From contig NW_019773626.1 in the NCBI RefSeq assembly GCF_001039355.2, positions 83,294-147,293 on the forward strand: a stretch of 64,000 nucleotides of DNA, given 5' to 3'. The stretch comes from Lingula anatina (lineage: Eukaryota > Brachiopoda > Lingulata > Lingulida > Lingulidae). Under the pieces are notes generated by a model. That model did no database searches. It saw only the letters and a list, made by a program, of their open reading frames with translations, and was not told the DNA's origin. Both the position numbers and the translations under genes were made by a program. This document shows, in pieces, positions 59,901 through 64,000 of this stretch; within the stretch, counting starts at the first letter, position 1, and each line of letters begins with the position of its first letter.

Positions 59901-62758
59901 ATCACAATTACTAGTAACTTGCTTCATGTAAGTTGAACTGTATCATCTTGAATGGAAATGCGACTTCTGAGACACTAAAAGACACGTTAATGTAGCAGTT
60001 GATGTGAAAAATACCAATGAGGACAAATTCCACTTTTTGACCTTAATACACGAGGTTAAATACCTTATCGACACCCCTTTGTTTATACTTAATAGCCAAA
60101 ATCCTGACTACTCAATGACTGAAATCACTACAATAATTTGAAGAGGGGTTTATCTACTCAAAATATTTGTTCAGTGAGGGGATTAAGTCAAGTGAGGTCA
60201 ACAAGGTAAAATTGTTGAACGCTTGTACAAATCATGCCGTAATCGGATTCATTCAAGCCAAGATATGGAGATATCTAGCCTCTTATCTTAAGGGGCATCC
60301 CCTCTTCTATATCTTTGCCCATGCCAAAAATCAGTATAATATGACAAACAAAGAAACTTTTCCATCCTTGGACCAAAACATGTTGCAGTAAAATTACCCA
60401 CATCTAGCATTTTCTTAATTTTATCTTATTTTGTTCTCTCCCCACCCCTTTTCCTTAGGCCAAAAAAGTATCCTTTTATCCTACCCAAAACAATATTACA
60501 AACCAAATAGGATGGTACCAATCTTCTTTTTTCATCCCTGAATTCTTATAACTGTTTTTGTTCTATCCTTGAAGATGTGTCCCCCTCCCCCCCCCCTCAA
60601 AAAAAATCAATTAATCAATTAATAAATTAACTGTTTAATCTGCCAATTAATTCGAAATAGTTATGTATGAATCACGAGTGATGCTAGTCATTGCTTATGT
60701 AAGGTCACAAAGATTGCTGGTTGACAGTCAGTCAGGTTATCTTCATATTTTCATAATATTTACACAATAAACAAGCAATGTTTAAGTTCATGTCAACAAC
60801 CTGGGGTAATGAGTATACAGAGAATGATAAAATGTTTAATAGTAAAATTCTCCAAAAAAAAAATTAAATTAAATGCACTCAAAATGTCTTTTTCAAAAAC
60901 CAAAAGTTTAAATTTCAAATTGAATTTAATTTCAAATTTGATGGCAATCGATCCTTATGGCTGATTTCACACAAGAACTTTGCCTGGATGCTGGTCTTCA
61001 ACTGAAGATTGACCAAACTGGCTCTGATTCAATTATTTTGCTCAAATAGTACTGAAGCAATCTGAAATATTGGATACTAGTTACTTACTAGATTTTGCAG
61101 CATCTCTGCCCACAATATAGTGTAACATACTGAAAACTGAGTTGCACGTACTACTCTAGACTGAATCTTTTCATCATGTGCCAAAATATAACTTTTAACT
61201 TGCCCCATGTATAGCTATAACCACTTTTGTTAAAAAAAAAAGACTTTCATTCTATTGCACAATTTTACTTGTAAAAAAATATAACTTCATTTTCCTAATC
61301 AAAAAATTGATTCGGTTGAAAAATTGCTCCCAAAATATCCTACAGCAAGTCAACTTCCCCAGGTGCAAATAGAGCCTTAAAGGCATGTTTATCTCTTTAC
61401 GTTTCATTCCCTCACCCGACCAGCAGCTTGCTTCTACTTAATATTGCCCAAGAGAGTACAACTGCATAATAGAAACTATAACAATACACATTTCCACAGA
61501 ATAATAATAAATTTTAATTATTTAGTATTTCCTGGATTCAGATCAATCTACCGCAACACCAAATGTGTGAAGAACTGATGACTGGAATGAAATATGATGT
61601 TAGAATCAACACAGATTTATTTTTCTCCACAATCCTAACCGAAGAGCAGAATAAGCAAACACTTTTGAAATAAATAAGTAAATAAATGGATAAATAAATA
61701 AATTGAAACAATAAAAAACCTGTTTCAAAAATAAAAGGTCTACAACGAAAAAGGGAAAAAATTGACAAAAAATGCTGAAATGTTAAACAGGAGGATGAAA
61801 CTGTCTCTTGAATAAAATAAATAAATAAATAAAAGTAACAGTAGAGTACATCTGGCATGAGCTGCCACATCTGTGCCAGAAAACGTGTCCTACTAACAAA
61901 TTCCAGAGAGTATTCTCCCAGGAGGATGAATTAAGGGTTTCCAAGAATAACCTGCATTATTGATGAGCAGCTTACCTGACAGTGCGCAGATATTGCCCAC
62001 CATGAGAACCTCTTCCGTGCCGTTGTAGGATCCCACGTCAATGATGCCCTTTCGTATGGTGTCTGATACTTTCGCACCTAGGAGAGAAAGAAATATGAAC
62101 ATTTGTAATGCGTAGAGTGACATTCACAATGATGCCCTTTCCTATGGTGTCTGATACTTTCGCACTTGGGAGGGAAAGAGAGAAACATGAACGCTTGGAA
62201 CATGTTAAGTGACATTCACTGGTTAGGCCAAGTCATCAATACTTTGCATCATGCAGTTATTTTTTATATAAGGTGGAGATTTAGACCGTCTTCTCTCTTT
62301 TTTTGTGTAATCTTGTCATGTTTCTTGAAGGTGTTTTTTTTATTTTCAGCAGAAAGTGCAATTGATGAAATAGGTTTTTCTTCATCTCTTGTATAAAATT
62401 GGAAAAAAAAATTCTTTAGTTCTTTAGGAACTATTTATATTTTCTTTACCAAATTAAAATTGGCCTTTCCATTACAAGTTTGACTCTGCAATACTGTCTG
62501 ACCAGACATCCACTTTTTTTTTCTTTAAAACTGAAATAAGCTAAGTGTAAAAGTAGCCTCACCTAACAAAATGGCGCCCAAGGTCTCAAAAATGGCTCCC
62601 AGAATGCATGCCTGCCTCAGCGTCAACACTTTCGCTCCAACGGATGTCCCAAAGGAGTTTGCGACATCATTAGCTCCGATCCCAAAAGCGAGAACGAAAG
62701 CAACGATGAACCCAACGATGATCATCCAAAGCACGTTTTCGGGGAAAAGAAGTTCCAT
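40183..62758 (-). CDS. Sodium-dependent phosphate transporter, SLC20A (PiT) family, 14 coding exons
   Basis: The 14 exons listed below, read with consistent GT/AG borders and phases, give 1755 nt and a predicted 584-residue protein. This is a PiT: a plasma-membrane symporter that brings in phosphate with sodium. The two inverted homologous halves each carry the family signature, [14 protein letters not shown] at residues 28-41 and [15 protein letters not shown] at 437-451. Other hallmarks are [41 protein letters not shown]-like [12 protein letters not shown], and [15 protein letters not shown] variable cytosolic loop of about 150 residues, shorter than in human SLC20A1/2 (about 650-680 aa), separates the halves. 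The ATG at 62758 is the only one in the first exon that fits. One gene only; SLC20A1 versus A2 cannot be decided, as the vertebrate pair is a later split. Confidence 0.95.
40954..41139 (-). CDS. SLC20A exon 13
   Basis: Encodes [30 protein letters not shown] and [18 protein letters not shown]. Acceptor TTTTATTACAG, donor GTAATG. Confidence 0.95.
41742..41860 (-). CDS. SLC20A exon 12
   Basis: Encodes [19 protein letters not shown], the second PiT signature, after a charged [11 protein letters not shown] stretch. Donor GTATGA. Confidence 0.95.
42378..42457 (-). CDS. SLC20A exon 11
   Basis: 80 nt of the cytosolic loop ([18 protein letters not shown]). Acceptor TTTCTTTTAG, donor GTAGGA. The frame is fixed by the flanking exons. 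Confidence 0.85.
42764..42848 (-). CDS. SLC20A exon 10
   Basis: 85 nt of the loop ([20 protein letters not shown]), Ser/Thr-rich. Acceptor GGTCATCAG, donor GTATGT. Confidence 0.85.
43227..43318 (-). CDS. SLC20A exon 9
   Basis: 92 nt of the loop, with a highly charged [11 protein letters not shown] stretch. Acceptor CCATTTCAG, donor GTATGT. Confidence 0.85.
43681..44072 (+). repeat. 49-bp minisatellite, eight units
   Basis: ATATTTATGAAAAGTGG starts at 43681 and returns every 49 bp through 44024. Units differ mainly at GGCGGAG/GGCAGAG and GATATGA/GATATCA/GATGTCA. In intron 8 of SLC20A. Confidence 0.95.
44289..44372 (-). CDS. SLC20A exon 8
   Basis: 84 nt of the loop ([18 protein letters not shown]), a likely phosphorylation-rich patch. 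Acceptor TTATTTTCAG, donor GTAAGC. Confidence 0.87.
44373..46789 (-). other. SLC20A intron 7
   Basis: Contains an (ATTT)n tract (about 45270-45345). Nothing gene-like was seen. Confidence 0.6.
46790..46912 (-). CDS. SLC20A exon 7
   Basis: 123 nt of the loop ([19 protein letters not shown], then [17 protein letters not shown]). Acceptor TTTATTTAG, donor GTAATT. Confidence 0.87.
47535..47654 (-). CDS. SLC20A exon 6
   Basis: 120 nt, coding [19 protein letters not shown] and a helix end with RKKIL. It aligns with LLGFDKLPLWGTILIS of SLC20A1. Acceptor TTTTTCAG, donor GTAAAT. Confidence 0.92.
47857..47910. repeat. Poly(T)-(TG)n microsatellite
   Basis: A T run is followed by about 13 TG units in SLC20A intron 5. 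Confidence 0.9.
48075..48171 (-). CDS. SLC20A exon 5
   Basis: 97 nt, coding [20 protein letters not shown]. Acceptor ATTTAATTTTAG, donor GTAAGT. Confidence 0.93.
48557..48642 (-). CDS. SLC20A exon 4
   Basis: 86 nt, coding [20 protein letters not shown], aligned with SWFVSPLLSG of vertebrate PiT. Acceptor TTCTTTTCCAG, donor GTAAGG. Confidence 0.93.
50295..50533. mobile_element. MITE family 1, copy 4
   Basis: Best-formed copy. Inverted ends GATCCCATTCCCATACCTAG and CTAGGTATGGGAATGGGGTC, with inner GGCATGCCTACT/AGTAGGCATGCC arms. Confidence 0.88.
52708..54421. mobile_element. Fold-back element with arms of about 515 bp
   Basis: 52708-53225 is the inverted complement of 53903-54421, with scattered differences. 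Both outer ends are at CACTAGTGGGCC. The spacer has a second inverted pair (about 53468-53546 with 53825-53899). The same 63-codon frame appears on both arms, which only reflects the duplication. No transposase recognised. Confidence 0.85.
56855..57157. mobile_element. MITE family 1, copy 5, with an inserted palindrome
   Basis: Ends GGGACCATTTCCATAA and TTTATGGGAACCC. Arms AGGATCGATCTATCT and AGTTAGATCGATCCTGC. The centre carries AAAAAGTCCTATA and TATAGGACTTTTT (56971-57034). Confidence 0.7.
57251..57492. mobile_element. MITE family 1, copy 6
   Basis: Shares TCTCCGAGGGGCTTCTCGCTAA and ATCTAGGTACAGGAATGGGG stretches in part with copy 4. Only about 90 bp from copy 5. Confidence 0.75.
59413..59553 (-). 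CDS. SLC20A exon 3
   Basis: 141 nt, coding [48 protein letters not shown] is a PiT hallmark. Acceptor ACTTTCCCAG, donor GTAAGT. Confidence 0.95.
59554..61975 (-). other. SLC20A intron 2
   Basis: AT-rich, with a (TTA)n tract near 59720-59742 and AAATA-rich runs near 61670-61830. No gene recognised. Confidence 0.6.
61976..62077 (-). CDS. SLC20A exon 2
   Basis: 102 nt, coding [19 protein letters not shown] and [13 protein letters not shown]. Acceptor TTTCTCTCCTAG, donor GTAAGC. Confidence 0.95.
62128..62219 (-). repeat. Tandem copy of the 5' edge of SLC20A exon 2
   Basis: Repeats 62040-62127 (the acceptor region and the first 38 nt of exon 2) with about 15% change. Its splice border reads CCCAAG before TGCGAAAG, one base short of the real exon, and it lacks a donor. 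It therefore looks like a non-functional exon fragment in intron 1. Confidence 0.85.
62563..62758 (-). CDS. SLC20A exon 1 (coding start)
   Basis: Starts [11 protein letters not shown], then a helix ([20 protein letters not shown]) with the first PiT signature, and [16 protein letters not shown]. Donor GTGAGG after phase 1. Upstream in-frame codons lack an ATG. Confidence 0.95.
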
Positions 62759-64000
62759 TTTGATTTTTTTTTCCTGTCCTTCTTCTGGTGTTTGATGATC
62801 TTTCAATGTATCTGGATCAAGTCTAAATTGAAAAAGTCTCTCACTGTCTGCTAACTATGGCTACCACAAAGAAACCAATCAAATTCTACTGGCTGCAATG
62901 TCAACGCCTTCTTTTCTTGATGAAATAGTTTTCTAAATCCGCTTTAATATCACAGTTTGCTGTACGATGGTTATTTTATGAAATGAATATATGACTTTTT
63001 TTCAGCTGATGAGGATAATTGTACGAATAAGACAGAAATTAATGTGAAGATTTTGTTTGTTCTTTTTTTTTTTCCTTGAACACTGGAAAAGTTTCTACGA
63101 TGAGCATGAAATGTTCACTTGGCAATATGGAGGTTGAGCAATCGAGTTGTCGTTGGTTTTAATTGTGTGGACGACAATTCCGCTTTTTCCTTTTGGAAAC
63201 AGCTTCTCTTGTTGAATTTGTGTTTCACTCCAACTGATCTTGCTTGGATGTTCAGATTTCTTTCTTCTTTTTCCTCTTAAAAAACTCCTCTTTGAAAGCC
63301 TTCAAAATAAAACGTAGCAGACGACAGGGATTGTTATGCAACACAAAGCTGTCACCTAATATTCAATCACAAATGCAACAAGGGAAGAAAAAAAGCCGCT
63401 GCGTCACAAAATGATCCACACAAGTTTATCCACCATTACCTAGTCCTTTCAGAAAGTATATACTTTTTCAGGTGGTGGTTTTTTCTAGTCCTTTGAAAAT
63501 TCGACATTGGGAAATGGTGTTACTTGTTGAGAGCTGAGCTTTGCTCAATCCAGCCAAAGTTGGAGGTCTCACAGGAAGAATAGCTGTGCTTTTAGATTCG
63601 TCTCTCAGGAGGTACAAAATTCCTAGTACCTAGAAAGATGAAAATAAAATTAATAGGATAAATGAAGATCCAAGAACATACTTTCCTGGGAGGCAGATGG
63701 AAAAGAGTGATACTGGTAAAAATAATAATATCCTTTGGCTGTTATGCCTTTCTTTTTAAGCTCAAGCTCGCGTTTAGCTCATACAGGCCTCAATTCATGT
63801 GATTTAAATAGAAACTGGAAGGCCTCAGATTTTCCCATTTTCTTCCCCTCTATCTCTGATTTCACTCCCTCCCCCCCCTTTTCTCCCTTGTATACAGCTA
63901 ATTGCTCTTACCAGTACCTTAGATCGATCATGAAATAAATCTCATTCATCCCTTAATTTACTATACTAGCACATATTTTCTTCACTCTAATTTTCAAATA
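62759..64000 (-). other. 5' flank of the SLC20A gene
   Basis: Expected to hold the 5' UTR and promoter. No TATA box or clear non-coding exon could be fixed by eye; the DNA is not CpG-rich. Confidence 0.4.

Overview
The window is AT-rich animal (metazoan) DNA. Genes are split into short exons by long introns with canonical GT/AG junctions, and the spacer is full of microsatellites, tandem repeats and small inverted-repeat transposons. Together with the highly similar but non-identical segments around lone N characters, this suggests a draft, heterozygous assembly of a marine invertebrate. I cannot name the phylum from the sequence.

Left part (1-28302, + strand): a tandem cluster of SLC43A3-like transporter genes (major facilitator superfamily). 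In order it holds the last exon of one gene (78-164), a decayed copy (about 1800-3055), a complete nine-exon gene A (3971-10956, predicted 558 aa) and a complete nine-exon gene B (20034-28302, predicted 571 aa). A and B keep the same intron phases, and eight of nine exons start homologously; the last exon of B is longer.

Middle (29801-31838, - strand): a two-exon gene for a predicted 311-residue type II membrane protein with a DUF1647-like, glycosyltransferase-like luminal domain. Its intron carries a near-palindromic transposon with a 5-bp target duplication.

Right part (40183-62758, - strand): a complete SLC20A (PiT) sodium/phosphate symporter gene. I resolved 14 coding exons by reading both splice sites and phases; they join into a 584-residue frame with both PiT signatures (GANDVANS and GGNDVSNA). 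Introns carry a 49-bp minisatellite, a 1.7-kb fold-back element, two family-1 MITEs and a small tandem duplication of an exon edge.

Assembly: the three isolated N's (9484, 14507, 38277) each sit exactly at the junction of two near-identical direct copies (176 bp, about 2.2 kb, about 1.57 kb). These look like unmerged overlapping contig ends or haplotypes rather than true duplications. A long N run (26212-27063) lies in an intron of gene B. I see no prokaryotic system, CRISPR array, rRNA gene or convincing functional tRNA gene.
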